The position numbers were made by a program, and so were the translations under genes. A DNA stretch of 64,000 bases, from contig NC_135502.1 of assembly GCF_052857255.1 (NCBI RefSeq), positions 154,483,599 to 154,547,598 of the forward strand, given 5' to 3'. The notes under the pieces are model-generated. The model searched no databases. It was not told the DNA's origin and saw only the letters and a list, made by a program, of their open reading frames with translations. Numbering within the stretch: the first letter of the stretch is position 1; each line of letters begins with the position of its first letter. This DNA is from Amblyomma americanum (lineage: Eukaryota > Arthropoda > Arachnida > Ixodida > Ixodidae). Shown here piece after piece: positions 1 to 11,869 of this stretch.

Positions 1-1080
1 CCGGCTTCCCCTGAGGCCAGCGGAATGCGTGCTCGGGCATAACAGACTCCATGTTCGCGCCTCTCTCCAGGGAATCCTCTCACCCAGCGGGCTATTCGCC
101 GCTCCCGCAGATGCTTAGTTCGCACAAATGAGGCAACAACCAGAAATTTCCAGGAAACTCGCGGGCGTTGAACCGAGTTCACTCAGCAACCAATTAGGCC
201 ACGTTTCGGGACAGCGGGGTGACCAGGGATCATCATATTGAGTAGTGGGGCAGCGTGCACGCGCACCAGCGTACACGGCGCTCGTTTTTCCCGAGCTTGG
301 GGTGGCTCAACAAAACTCTCCATGTTAACCCAGCGTACGGCGATCAAGAGAGACAGAATGGAAGATTCTATACTGCGGATGACGCTGCTGCCGCCGCCGA
401 AGACGATGACTCAAAGCTGGGGGAGTGAGGAACGAAGTAGAGCGCAAGCTTTAAAGTTCCTAATAAAAGACCCGAATACGTATACGCATAACGCGACCGG
501 CTCCCACACACCTGCACAAACCCTCAGCCGCGCTCACCGCTGTTTACTTTGAGATCTCGCACTGCGCATGGCTATCATTGCTACATAGACAAAACTCAAA
601 GGTACATTCTTAGCTGCTCTTTTTAGCGATACCTACTTTACGGCACCTCTTTGACACTTCAGTGTGGTACCACTTCTGCTCCATGGCGGCGTCGTTGGCC
701 ACGTGGTTGTTGAGGTCACGTGGGTTGATCACGTGGTGCGGTCGTTGGTCTCGTGGTTGGTCACGTGGTGCGGAGCAGCTGCTGCTACCGGCGCGCAAAA
801 GCTGCAACAAACAGCTGTGCGCATGCGCCGTGTCAAGTAAGATGAAGTTGAAGAAGGAACTGGAGCGGCTAGAGACTGACTTTGCAATTAAACTGAGCTG
901 GTTCCACTCGGCCAGATGTAGCTATCACGTCACTACAGATTTAAGCAGAGCTAAACCACAGAAATTTTTTCTCTCTTTCGGGGCACTGAGGCCTAAGCAA
1001 AATCTAGTTTGCGCGGTTTATGAAGTCGAATATATCAATACGAGGCTGGCGCGACATGACGCGTAGAGGCCAACTAGTGC
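1..1080. other. CpG-rich stretch without a supported gene
   Basis: Open frames at 238-552 and 662-1066 have no recognised domain or splice support. The E-box cluster is the only pattern I can name. Confidence 0.4.
700..767. promoter_or_regulatory. Cluster of four CACGTG E-boxes
   Basis: CACGTG occurs at 700, 717, 730 and 762 within CpG-rich DNA, embedded in a TCACGTGGT-type short repeat. bHLH factors (Myc/Max, USF types) bind CACGTG. No adjacent gene is established, so function is unproven. Confidence 0.4.
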
Positions 1081-1089
1081 CATGATCAA

Positions 1090-1640
1090 TGTCGGTGAGC
1101 CAGAAAAATTGGTTGTACAGTATTGACCAACGTATACGGGGATGTATGCAATTTTGGCGGCTCATCGCAACAGGCGGGAAAACGTTCAACATATGCCAGG
1201 ATATACACTTTTTTATAATTGATCTTTACTTGTGAGAAAATATTGACAAACCTACTCAACTCAACCGGTGGGAAAATATTGGGCAGCCATGCCCAATTTT
1301 TATACATTGTTCGAAAGCCATCCCAACTTCCGGGACAATATTGACGAACTTATACCAAGATATATCTGATGCTCACTGGCCATAAAGATTGGCATGACAA
1401 CATCGACCACCGTATGCCATGATGTATGCCACTGTGGCTAGCCATCGCAACTGTCCGGACAATATTCGCCGCCGAAAGCCAGGTTGTACACGGTGTTCAA
1501 CGCGGTGTTCAAGAGTTATACACCGGTGAATGCCAATTCTGAGGAATAAAGGGCATAGCCGGGACAATAATGAACGTGTTCTCGAATCGCATCGCCTTAT
1601 TGGTAACGCATTGGTAAGAATGCGCCACCGTTGGACACGG
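1090..1640. repeat. Decayed minisatellite
   Basis: ACAATATTGAC-like, ATGTATGCCA-like and GCCATCGCAACT-like words recur at irregular 60-110 bp spacing (1117, 1231, 1272, 1342, 1400, 1460). No clean unit remains. Confidence 0.5.
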
Positions 1641-2289
1641 ATCACCAACGCGTTTACAATATCCGGCCGATGACATGTGCTGTCTGGCAAGGTGGCTCGT
1701 TCGCATGACATAAATAAAAAACCCGCGTGCACCGCTATAAAGGTTGGCAGAATGCAGGAAAGTTACAAGACTAAAGGGCAGACATTCTCTAGTGGATGCT
1801 TTTGGGGACCAAAACGCTCAGAAAACAGGCAGCGCGCACGAGGACCGAGCAGGCCGACGTTACAGCTTTTCTTTACACAGCACATGGCAAATGCATCGAT
1901 GGTTCTCCTACAAACTCACACAAGTGTTGTCAAAAATAAGAATGCCGGAGGTATTCACAAAGAATTCTCCGAAAAACGTTCTCTCCTTGTGCCGCTTGCT
2001 GAGGTGGGGGTCTGGGATTAACACGTACCCACTTGTATATATATACACATCAAATTTAACAAGTTCCTCGGACGCTTTGAAAAATAATTTTTCGCAGTAC
2101 TTTACTTCTGCCCCCTTGTCCCACTTTCTGCAAACGGAGGCAAAAGCGGCAATCAGCAGAACAATCGCAAGTTACCTGCGTGTTTATGAAAATAATTTCG
2201 GAGTTATTTCTTTATACACAAAAGTGCATAATTCGTAAAAATTAGCATCGTTAATATTCAGCATCGAGTAGAACTTTTTGGTGCATTCA

Positions 2290-2500
2290 CATTGTGTCAT
2301 CATTATCATGAGCCTAACTGCGCCTGCAGGACCGGCTTTTCCCAAGTCCCTCGAATTAATCTACTCTTGTGCACACTGCGGCCACCTTTCCTTGCAAATT
2401 TTCTGATCTCATGCGCCTCCCCGATTTTCCGCCAACCCGGGCTATGCTTGCCGTTTTCGTTCGCTTCCACGTTTCTACCGAACATGTGAGTACGCAATTC
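2290..2500 (-). mobile_element. Possible LINE C-terminal block, old copy
   Basis: The reverse strand reads GWRKIGEAHEIRKFARKGGR and SRLIRGTWEKPVLQAQLGS, resembling the EIRKFAG...NW-D-G-AF-LQW block at 49.5 kb. The similarity is partial. Confidence 0.35.
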
Positions 2501-2609
2501 AGAAGGTGCTTTATTCACAAGGTTTCTAAATGATTCAATTCTGGTTTTGCGTCGATGAAAATGGCAGGTGCGGTACTCTTAAAACATGAGAACCCAGAAC
2601 ATATTTAGA

Positions 2610-3760
2610 ATATACCTCAGTAACGTAAGGTGGCGGGCCCTTACGGGTCCGAAATGGACAATGACGGCTGGTGGCTGCCGGCAATAAACCTGCATGGGTC
2701 CCTCGTGGGCGCAGAGTTGGCAAAACAAATTTTGGCTGCCCATTTTATGCCTAAGCGGGCAGCCCACCTGAATCCCACCACAGATACATGCGGGCAAACG
2801 TGCGGGCTCCGTCATGGTGAAATGTGGACAGCGCCTCCTGGGGCTGCGCGTACAGCACCTTGAGGAAGCCACAGTGGAATTGTGTGGGCAAATCGATAGT
2901 ATTCCCGCCTTCTGCCTACATGGGTCCTGTGTATAAAATACAGGGGCTAAATCATAGGCTTCACAGAGGCGAAACGTTGTACTCATGCAGTGTGGGCTGC
3001 GTGAGCAACACCTACGTTGATCACGCATGGGTCAGGCGGGGGTGCATTTGTCATTCGCGCGCACCTTCCCCGCCTATATTATAAACAAGGTATCAGAAAA
3101 TGCTAAGCATGGGCTGCATGCAGTTCGTGTGCATAAAAGATCGGGTTACATGTTTGTGAAGTGCGGACAACCCCAATAAGGGCTGCACCCTGCAGCACCC
3201 TAAACTATCCAAGGAGGGTAGCTACGTGTGGACAAACATCCACTATTTCCGCCTACAGCCTACAAAGGACTGCGTAGAAAATACGTGGGCTGTGCATGGG
3301 CACATATCTGCCATTCCCACATCTTCCCCGTCTACATATCTGGTAGAAAAGGGCTAACTGTGGACCATGCAGAAAGAAAATGTGTGTTCTAGAACCTGGG
3401 TTATACGATGGTGAATTGCGGGCAACCCCGACGGGGGCTTCCCGTGCATCACTCTGTCGACACTGTGTGTAGAACCAGGTATTATATTTCAGCCTGCAGC
3501 CTTCAAAGTCCAGCGCCGATTTTTATGTAGTTTGCAGTGCAGAAACATCAAGCGTAATTTTAGCGATCGTTGCCCGGCGACAACTATGGACATTTAGTAC
3601 CACTTACACTAGCCTGGCTGCATATCCTACATCACATGTGAAATGGCTGCATGGGTGCCATAGCGATGGAGCATGGGCGCATGGGGGAAGTGCGGGCATA
3701 TATATGCTCAGTATACGGACTGCCCGTTCAGCACGTTGATGAAGCCAGACGAATGTGAGC
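2610..3760. repeat. Decayed long-period tandem repeat
   Basis: GTGAAATGTGGACA (2817), GTGAAGTGCGGACAACCCC (3157), GTGAATTGCGGGCAACCCC (3411) and GGAAGTGCGGGCA (3686) head diverged units about 255-340 bp apart, with CCTACATGGGT and GCCTACAGCCT in matching places. No gene is supported here. Confidence 0.45.
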
Positions 3761-6700
3761 AAATAGCTTGCTTTCCCGCGTTAAATGTAAATGGATTCTG
3801 CATAGAATATGCAATTAAGCAAGTAATTTAAGTTATATTCGCTTCAAAATGACAATGCATACAGGTAGGCGAATTCCGGCGGCCAGCAGTAACTGAGAGG
3901 GTCCCCTCTTCTGACCTATACTCAGATACAAGTGGTTCTTGTCAGTTTTTTGGGTGATTTGATAATTCGAAATTTTTTTTACTTTCCCTTGGTGTCCGAC
4001 TTAATGAGCTTTTGCAGTAATAAACGTTTTTTTAAACACGATAGAAGCTTTGAGTCTAACTTTTTTTTGCAGTTGAGTAAAGCAGATATGTTCTGCAGAT
4101 CATATCTTTTTAGCATAAGCCGAAATGCGGTTTAAGAGAAACTTGGTGCTGTGCTAAAAATATGCAGTGAATGTTCGTTAATCCTGTCTGCAAAAGACCA
4201 AAAAGAAAAAAAAAAACCTAAGAAAACAAGTTGTAAGGTAGTTCTGGAAGGAGCTGAAACATCCTCGCCTGTTTTGACATGAAAACTACGCGGCAATAAT
4301 ACACGGAGGCGCGACGCGCCTTAGTCTAGCTGCAATTTGGTAACAGTTCGAAGTAATTATTTGCCATGACACGAGCAACGCTGACAGCCACGCGCCAGCG
4401 CCTATCGTGCTTCCCAACGCCATTCCAATCCAGCGCGCTGGCTGCCAGGTCACGTAGCAGGAAACAGCAAACCCTCCCCCCTCCTCACCCTCTGTGCATT
4501 TTGGTGTGAAATCCGGCTAGGCCTTACGCCGCGCCGTGCCATGGTCCATGCTGCGGTTGTCCATGTGCTGTTTGTCTGATTTCAAAATTCTTGCTGCAAA
4601 CTCGCGTCTGGGTCTCCTGCTTATCGTAGCTTGCACCGCCTGTCACCAATTCAGCCGTTCGCCTACTCTGTAAAAAAGTAACCACGCCGAGAACCATGTA
4701 GCCGTTTCATCTTGACAACACGTTCGACTTTAACCGTAGCAGCCGCGGAGCAAGAGAAGAAAGCGGTTACTGGAATGCGTCGAGTCTTCGTTTCCACAAC
4801 ACGTTCGACTCCAACCATAGCAGCCACGAAGCAAGAGAAGAAAGCGGTTACTGGAATGCGTAGAGTCTTCGTTTAGAGGTGAGACCCATAGTGTAGCGCA
4901 AGAGTGCGTGCAAAATGCGACCGCGAAAATAAACGAGCGAGCACAAAGGCGAGAAGAAACGGAAGGGACGAGGCTCTGTCAGCTCTCCCCTGTTCAATTC
5001 CCTTCGGCATTGCGCGTGAGTCACTGGTTGTTTCCGCGGCAGCAAAGTGCATTCCACATTGAATCATGAACATGCTGGTCTGTCAGTGTTCACAGTTTAT
5101 GAAGAAATACGCTTGCTATATGGCAGGCACGCGTAGGAGTCCTAAATGTAAATGTGGTAATTGTATACTGCCCAGCAAAACGCGTGACTATTTTTGGGCT
5201 TTCGTGAAGGTGGGTGCCCGACTTCCTGTTCATTATTTGACGTCGAACTTGATCGTGCACTGGTTGCACGCGTGTTTTTGACGCCACTATCGGCCCGTTG
5301 CGGACTGCCGATAGCGTGCGACGTTCCGTCTGGTAAGCGTAGTGTTATTCGCTACGCGTATGATCGTCTTTATACGGATTTGACGTGGCGTCTTAAGGCT
5401 AGTAGAACACACCTCTACGAGCCGATTACACCACATGTCAAGCTTAGAGTGGGAAGCGTGTGACGCGTCAAGGCATGCAAGCGGCCGAGTGAATAAAAAT
5501 CATTGCGAATTGTTGACGAAGAAGTACCACTAGAAAAGTAGCCCTTTGTAGCCCTTTTCGAATTAAGTGGTTTTGAACAACCGAAGTAGTGCCGAGCTTA
5601 CCACAAAAATCAGTGTCAGCAAGTGGCGTTATGTATTTAAAGTTTGGCTCTTTAAACATTTTCTGGTGGTTGTGTGAAATGCCAGCAATACAAATAATTA
5701 TCCGGAAGTGCCAGGCATTGTGGGTGCAAAAATACACAGCTCGAAATTATGATGTTATGCAGCTGAAGTGCCTGTTCTTTACTAGTGAAGAGGTCTGAAA
5801 AGAGCTTCATCGGAGAGGAAGTCTCCACTGTCCAGATTTAGAGCTGTTCTTGTCTGTGCCAGTTCAGCGTACATTGTAGAGTACAAGTGTGTATCGAGTT
5901 TTCTAAGATCTGTTTTTTTACCTCTGTGTTGACATCAGTGTGTTGCAGTGTCTGCTTTGGACCAAAACATTGATGGCTTGTATTGGCATTCCCCTAATCA
6001 AAATAACGTGTGTGTCTCTTCTCAACAGGCCACCATCAGATAGTGCCACTTTCATGCTCAGAAAGAAGCATTGCTTAAATTCAGGGGGGTCTCGGCTCGT
6101 CGCAAAACCCCTACCAAGACTAACGAGGAATCTGAGACTCGTCGTACTAGAATGTAGGGAGTGTATGTATCCGAAGCAAGCAACCTTTTTCTTTTTCTTA
6201 TTAGTGATGGTTGGAACATTTCTCCTGTCTTTTCAAAACTTTCGTGGTGATTTTTATCAAGAAACATTATCACGTTTTCTTAAAGCCGAGACGGAAAAAA
6301 TGCTATGTACAGCACAACACACAGAGTGGAAGAAAAAGGGAAACCCGAACCTTCATAACACGAGTTAGTCCAGAGCTGGCCGCTCAGCTCCAAGGCTGCA
6401 CAGCAACAACGAGCACACTGGCCTATCCTCATATCAGCCACTTTCTCTCTCTCCCTCTCTAGTTCCCTCCCCGCCTGTTCTCGAGTCACACGACGCCCCC
6501 TTCAATGCAGCCAGGCTTTAAAACACCAATATGAAGTAATGGGCTTAAAAGCAGCACTTTAAGGTGATATTACAGCATGAGAACAATGCTTTTATGCTTT
6601 TTTATTTAGTACCCATCTCACATGGCAGTCCTCGTAGACAAATATAGCAGAAGGATAACCATGTCATCCTTCTGCAGTAACGCTGGTTTCACATGGCACT

Positions 6701-6850
6701 CCTCAGAGACTGCTCCAGCAAAGGCGGCTTATTTCATTTGGTGAAAAGATTATGAATGGTGTTATATAGTGCAGCTATGAATGCGCCTCAAAGATGAAAC
6801 ATTAATTAGACTTGACAGCTTCTCTTATGCGGCCTCTCACTGTATAACAA
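3760..6850. other. No supported gene
   Basis: Besides the 81-bp duplication at 4715, there is a CpG-rich patch at 4.3-5.5 kb and a short CT-rich stretch near 6440. Open frames are short and lack splice support. Confidence 0.4.
4715..4874. repeat. 81-bp tandem duplication
   Basis: ACAACACGTTCGACT starts both copies (4715 and 4796), and GAGAAGAAAGCGGTTACTGG is in both. A handful of differences. Confidence 0.85.
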
Positions 6851-6854
6851 ACGC

Positions 6855-6961
6855 AAAAACAGCGCTAATTTTTACACAAACCACACAGAAAAAACAGACA
6901 GGACAGCGGCCTTCCTGTCTGTTCTTTCTGTGTGGTTTGTGGAAAAATTAGCGCTGTTTTT
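6855..6961. repeat. Long hairpin (about 49-bp stem, short loop)
   Basis: AAAAACAGCGCTAATTTTTA...GACAGGA pairs with CCTGTCTGTTCTTTCTGTGT...GCTGTTTTT, with only a few mismatches and a loop near CAGCGGCCTT. Confidence 0.85.
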
Positions 6962-7497
6962 ACTTTTGATACGCAATGTTACACCAACTAGCCCCGCAAG
7001 AAGTACCATTAAACGAACCTCTCACTGTAGTTGCAATGTTCTTACTGCCTCTAGATCTGCGTGGAAAGTAGGCACTGTCTACTGCAAACTACTTCAGGGT
7101 CTGTTCAAAAATTGCTTGTGCAGAAAAAGCTAAAAGTGCTAAATGAAAAAGGGTGAATGTTCACTATAAATTGTTACGTCAGTTATTATCTTGGTGAGTT
7201 TTGATATTTTATTGCCTTTTCACTTGCTTGGTGATGACACTCTGCATGTTCAGTTAATATACTTGATCTAATACACTTGCAGAAAATTAGGAGCTTGTAG
7301 TGACCTGTTTGACGGAGCCTTTCGGCATGCTACTTGATATCATATTTAAAGAAAGCTTGAAAGAAATAGCATATACTATGTTTGCTTGCGTCTAATTTCA
7401 AATGATGCCTTATACACTAATATACAATGACCACGCCTTTATATTTGCTCTATAACTGGTAAAAAAATTTATAATTCTATTTGTCCTTGTTTCATTA

Positions 7498-7657
7498 TTA
7501 TCAACCGAACGATGGCTGCGACGTTTAATTGGTTATCAGGTCGTCAGGAGCAAGGCTTAAATAAAACAGCATATCAACATTTATATTGTAGCCTTTTCCA
7601 TGGCTCGGCAGACTAAATGCCAGCTAGGCATAATAGCCATAATTCGGTTGATCAAGC
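7498..7657. mobile_element. Short MITE, probable relative of family M
   Basis: ATCAACCGAACGATGGCTGC at the left is inverted at the right (AGCCATAATTCGGTTGATC). The left end lines up with ATCAGTCGAACTATGACTGC of the 16.25-kb copy. Confidence 0.5.
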
Positions 7658-7659
7658 CT

Positions 7660-9750
7660 AAACAACATGAGGGAAGGAAATGGAACTATAAATTATTTTT
7701 TAGTATGCAAACACCACTTAGGGATTCATGTATTCTAATATCTAATGCAGCATTTAAAGAAATATGTCACTAAAATTACGTGCTTAGAGTTCATGAAACT
7801 AATTTTTTAGGTGTCATACATTTCACTGTTCTGAATTTGCAGAGGCAGCAGTGTTTAGTACTGCTTGCCTTCTTTTTTGTTTGTGCCTCACTTCTCTTCA
7901 GTGTTTTTTTGTGGCAGGCCTCATGACAGTTGGCAGTTTTCCTTTCATTTTTGTCTTCTCCTCAGAAGGTGCTCATGGTACTAGACAAAATATAGCTTAC
8001 TGAAAGGCTGAATTCTAAATTGTGCAGCATCATTTAGGTGGCCTCTGCCTTTCTAGGATATGCCAATAATGGTGATACCTACTGTTGCCAAGAATCCTAC
8101 ATTGACACAAATTTGTTTCACTAGTGCAGTACATGTTTTGCTCTCAGGAAGAGTTTGTGCATTTAGAATGTATAAGTTGGTACATGGTCTCTTAGTTGGT
8201 GACCGACACAGTGGCCTCGTTGGCTGACTCGTATTATTATGAGCGGTTAGAATTTGTTTTTCTCACTTTACGGGAGCTTATTATGCCTTCTTCAACAGTC
8301 ATGTCTTTTTGTTGCTTTCGTTGGGATACTGAGGTTCAAATGAGCGAGCATCTGGGACCAAAATACCAGTAAAACGTTGTGCCGTTTGCCAGCTTTCTTT
8401 ATGATATGCATAACTGCACAAGCAAAGCATTTCAGCCTTTATGAGAGATGTCAGATTTTGGAGGGTAGTTTGTCACAGACTTCATCATTGAAATAGGTAG
8501 CACAATGTAGCAGCCGTGACAATTGGTCATTATAACTATTCACCCCACCCTCACTTTATAGGCACACCTAAGCTGAGATCTGAAGGCAACTATGATGAGT
8601 GTTGACACCTGAAGTTGTCTTTTTACAAGCATAATGTTACGAACCACTTGAAAGTTTCCTTAAGCTAGTGGGTTCAAATTATTTTTTGCTTGCTGTCAAA
8701 CTCGCTCAACGGTACTTTCATTGTGAAAATGAGTATAACACTTGGAAAAGGCAGCCAGGTCCTTCATGGAATGTGAATGGTGCACACCGGAATTCTGCTC
8801 CGGCAGCAAATCATGTGGGTCATATAGGAGGTTGTGTTAAGAAGTAATGAAGCATTGAAATGAAAATGATGATGCATGCATATTACCATTTTGTGGTACT
8901 TGACCAATTTCTGTCTTTTGAAGGCACTGTACTAAAAAGAAACTTCAGTGCAATGGAGCCGCAGGAAACCTTTTGTGTGAAGAAAAGGCATACTGACTAT
9001 GCTCATGACAAATTGATCATTTTGCAAAATTTCAAAATGACGATTTTACTAATTGTTTATGAACAAGCACTCTCTAGTTTCACATAAGGTGTAATGACGG
9101 CAATTTTCTAATTTTTCTATGGTCGTCAGTTTTGTTTCTCTTTATATTTTGTATTTCTTAGCATGAACACCACAGGCCATGCACACCTGTATTACTTTGT
9201 ATAAGGAAACAGTGGAAAGTCCAGCGCATCTGCGTGTGGGATCCTCATTGGACACTAGTCTAAGGCACTAAGTTGTTTGCCTTCGGCTATATCAGTAGCT
9301 CATTCGCTTCTAGCTCAAAAGATTTTAAGTAATGTTTCGTTCAATTTTGACTACAAGAAGTTTGCTAACTAGGAAGGATCTTGAGGACTCATTAGCTTTA
9401 CTGCAGGTCAACCGGCATTAGTGCCTTGATTGACAAGGGTATGGGCAAGAACTGTAATTAGAAAATTGCTCTTAGAAGTCACTGCATGTTGATTTAAACA
9501 CTGGCAGTAATCATACTGTTTTCGTTTTCAGTATTCGGTGCCACTCATACTAATCTGCGATTTTCAAGGATGAAATCAATTTTTTTTCAATAATTGTGCA
9601 GTTAAAGTTGCAAATTGTAAAAGGCAGAGCAAGCAGTTGCCTTTTGTACTTCAGCACTCACTACTATTGCATGGCACGATCAGCGTCAAGGTGTAAGCCT
9701 TGTGTTGGTAATAACCGAAACGATTACTTACACCTGTGTTACACGTGCGC
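7660..9750. other. A/T-rich DNA, nothing recognised
   Basis: I see no exon, repeat array or element here on either strand. Confidence 0.4.
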
Positions 9751-9751
9751 A

Positions 9752-9857
9752 TCGAATGGCTTCCATCCGAATGTCGTTCGGCTCGACTGCCGAACTTGAG
9801 CTGCTACACGAAATTTTTCGACAGCATTCGGTTCAGATGCCATTCGAGTCGACGGAG
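9752..9857. repeat. Foldback repeat
   Basis: TCGAATGGCTTCCATCCGAA and the inverse of TTCGGTTCAGATGCCATTCG can pair imperfectly. A small foldback or MITE remnant in CpG-rich DNA. Confidence 0.4.
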
Positions 9858-9997
9858 CTCCGCGGAGACATTCCAGATTTTGGAATGCCTTCGAAACGCG
9901 GACACAGCCCGAACAGACCAATAGGTGTTGCCGCCGCCATCGCTTCGCCCCGCCCACAGCCGCGCGACTGCTTTCGGCTCTGTGGCTGCTCATATTG

Positions 9998-10237
9998 TTT
10001 TTTTTTTGGTTTTACAGGGGTTTAACGTCCCAAAGCAACTCAGGCTATGAGAGACGCCGTAGTGAAGGGCTCCGGAGATTTCGACCACCTGGGGTTCTTT
10101 AACGTGCACTGACATCGCACAGCACACGGGCATCTAGAATTTCGCCTCCATCGAAATTCGACCGCCGCGGCCGGGGTCGACGCGTCTTTCGGGCCGGCAG
10201 CCGAGCGCCAAAACCACTCAGCCACCGCGGCGGCCTA
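9998..10237 (-). mobile_element. Ruka-type tRNA-SINE, full length, 15-bp target duplication
   Basis: The reverse-strand copy ends in CCACCGCGGCGGC at its tRNA head; the 3' tail is the T-rich stretch near 9998. TGGCTGCTCATATTG occurs on both flanks (9983-9997 and 10238-10252), a perfect 15-bp duplication. This length fits LINE-mediated insertion and suggests a recent event. Confidence 0.9.
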
Positions 10238-10549
10238 TGGCTGCTCATATTGATACCCGCTGCTCGATTTTTCTGTATTTGCTTAGCAAATAGCTCGTTT
10301 TCTCTCTACGTAAGTGCTTGAAGGTAATAGTATGCCAACGAGCATTTACCGCATGATCATGAAATTTCTCAAGCAGCGCGCCGATGTAGACTGCTGCACT
10401 CATACTGTTGTTTGAAGCGCTGCGTACGAACAGCTAGGGCTCGTTTTCATGACAAAACGCATTCTGCGCTTTAGTTCTATTAAATAAGCTTCTCTTTTTT
10501 GTACCGGTCTTACCTATGCTTGTTAATCTGTCCTGCAATCTGTCGGAAG

Positions 10550-11350
10550 AAGCACCGATACGATCGCTCGCTTCAGAAACACTTGACAGTCGGGCTGCTG
10601 ACATCGCGTACGACCGGCGCTTGTCGCTAGTTGTCCCGACATCCTCCGACGCGATCAGTAGTTTATCTTAAACTGCTTTATTCAGAAGTATGATTGGTGA
10701 TCATTCGCGGTAATTGGAACGGCATAACTTCTTATCCACAAAATAGCAACGGCGACGACTGCTGCTGGCCGTAAAGCAGTGCTGGGCGGTCTAGGTGACA
10801 GCGGCGCTTCCCGTACATCGTATGCGCGCACTGTGATGCAAACAGTAGTTGATTTCTGCTCACTGTTGTCAAAACTGCACTCGTTGATCATTTGCTAAAA
10901 CTTGTGAATTCGCTCTTCACAGACGTAACCCTACGGACTCACCACGCCTAGTCGTCGCGAAAGGGAAGGCAGTCGCCATCGATTAAAAATAAATTGGCAA
11001 GTGCTTGTGGCTGGTGAGTGTTCGAGTGTGCGCATGTGAAATATACCCGTTAGTTTCGATTATTAACAATGTGGATAAGGTAGAACGGCGAATATATTCA
11101 CACCGTCGCCTCATCAGCGTGTTTTCGCTAAGCCGCCGGCCTGCCGAGGACATGAAGTCAGACCGTTCGCCGTTCGGCATCGTCGGTGCCGATGGCCTCA
11201 AAAACTTGTCCCACTACAATCATATATGCTGCTGTTGGCCGTGACAGTGTCGTTGTCACACTAGTGTGACCACCGCCGCCGTCGTCATCGTACACTGAAA
11301 ACGAGCTGAGGAAATTTCAAATGTGTTCGGAAAGTGTCGTGTAGCGCCCC
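10550..11350. other. CpG-rich tract
   Basis: CpG density is clearly higher than in the flanking A/T-rich DNA (GCGTACGACCGGCGC, CGCCGTTCGGCATCGTCGG and others). It could be a promoter region upstream of the 11.54-kb exon, but I see no defined TATA or initiator arrangement. Confidence 0.25.
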
Positions 11351-11543
11351 GGAAGTCCGTCGAGTCAGAATGCAATTCTACTCAGATGTCATGCGAACGT
11401 GCCCGTGTAGCCCAGGTATCACTTCCTTGCTTCAACAGGCGTTAAAGCATACTGCTTCTGGGAAGTGTACCAATAAAATAATATAATATACCTTGTTGTG
11501 AATATATCTAAGAATTTTTGTACGCATGTTCTTTTTCCTGTAG

Positions 11544-11731
11544 GTGTATCTGAATTCAAGGTAGAGAAGGAAATGAATGACGCCATGAAGGGAGTCCCCA
11601 AAGATGCAGTATTTCGCAAGAGGACTGCCACTACCATCTGGTCAACAGAAGCTGTTGTTCAATGTATTTCCTGTGAGAAGTGCTCAGGAGGTGACAGCGG
11701 AAGGCAAGGAAAATGTTCTCTAGAAGACTAA
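11544..11731 (+). CDS. Possible BEN-like exon
   Basis: After a TTTTTCCTGTAG acceptor, one frame reads GVSEFKVEKEMNDAMKGVPK and DAVFRKRTATTIWSTEAVV, then a Cys-rich tail to TAA. Part of it resembles the (D-S-x-F-x-R-D-L-A-x-x-I-W) helix of arthropod BEN domains. No convincing SITG/SVTG motif follows and the donor is not clear. It could be a decayed gene copy or a single exon of a gene whose other exons I could not join. Confidence 0.3.
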
Positions 11732-11763
11732 GCATGGAGGGCTGGTATAGTTGGTTCTTGGCA

Positions 11764-11868
11764 GAATTATGAGGCATCATTCCAGCGCACAAAAAATATG
11801 TCCGGTGTCCGTGGTTTCTATTCTCTTCGTTCGTGTGTTTTGTGCGCTGGAGTGACGTTCTATAATTC
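11764..11868. repeat. Imperfect hairpin (about 31-bp stem)
   Basis: GAATTATGAGGCATCATTCC AGCGCACAAAA pairs with the inverse TTTTGTGCGCTGGAGTGACG TTCTATAATTC. The loop is about 43 nt. It directly follows the BEN-like exon. Confidence 0.75.
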
Positions 11869-11869
11869 A

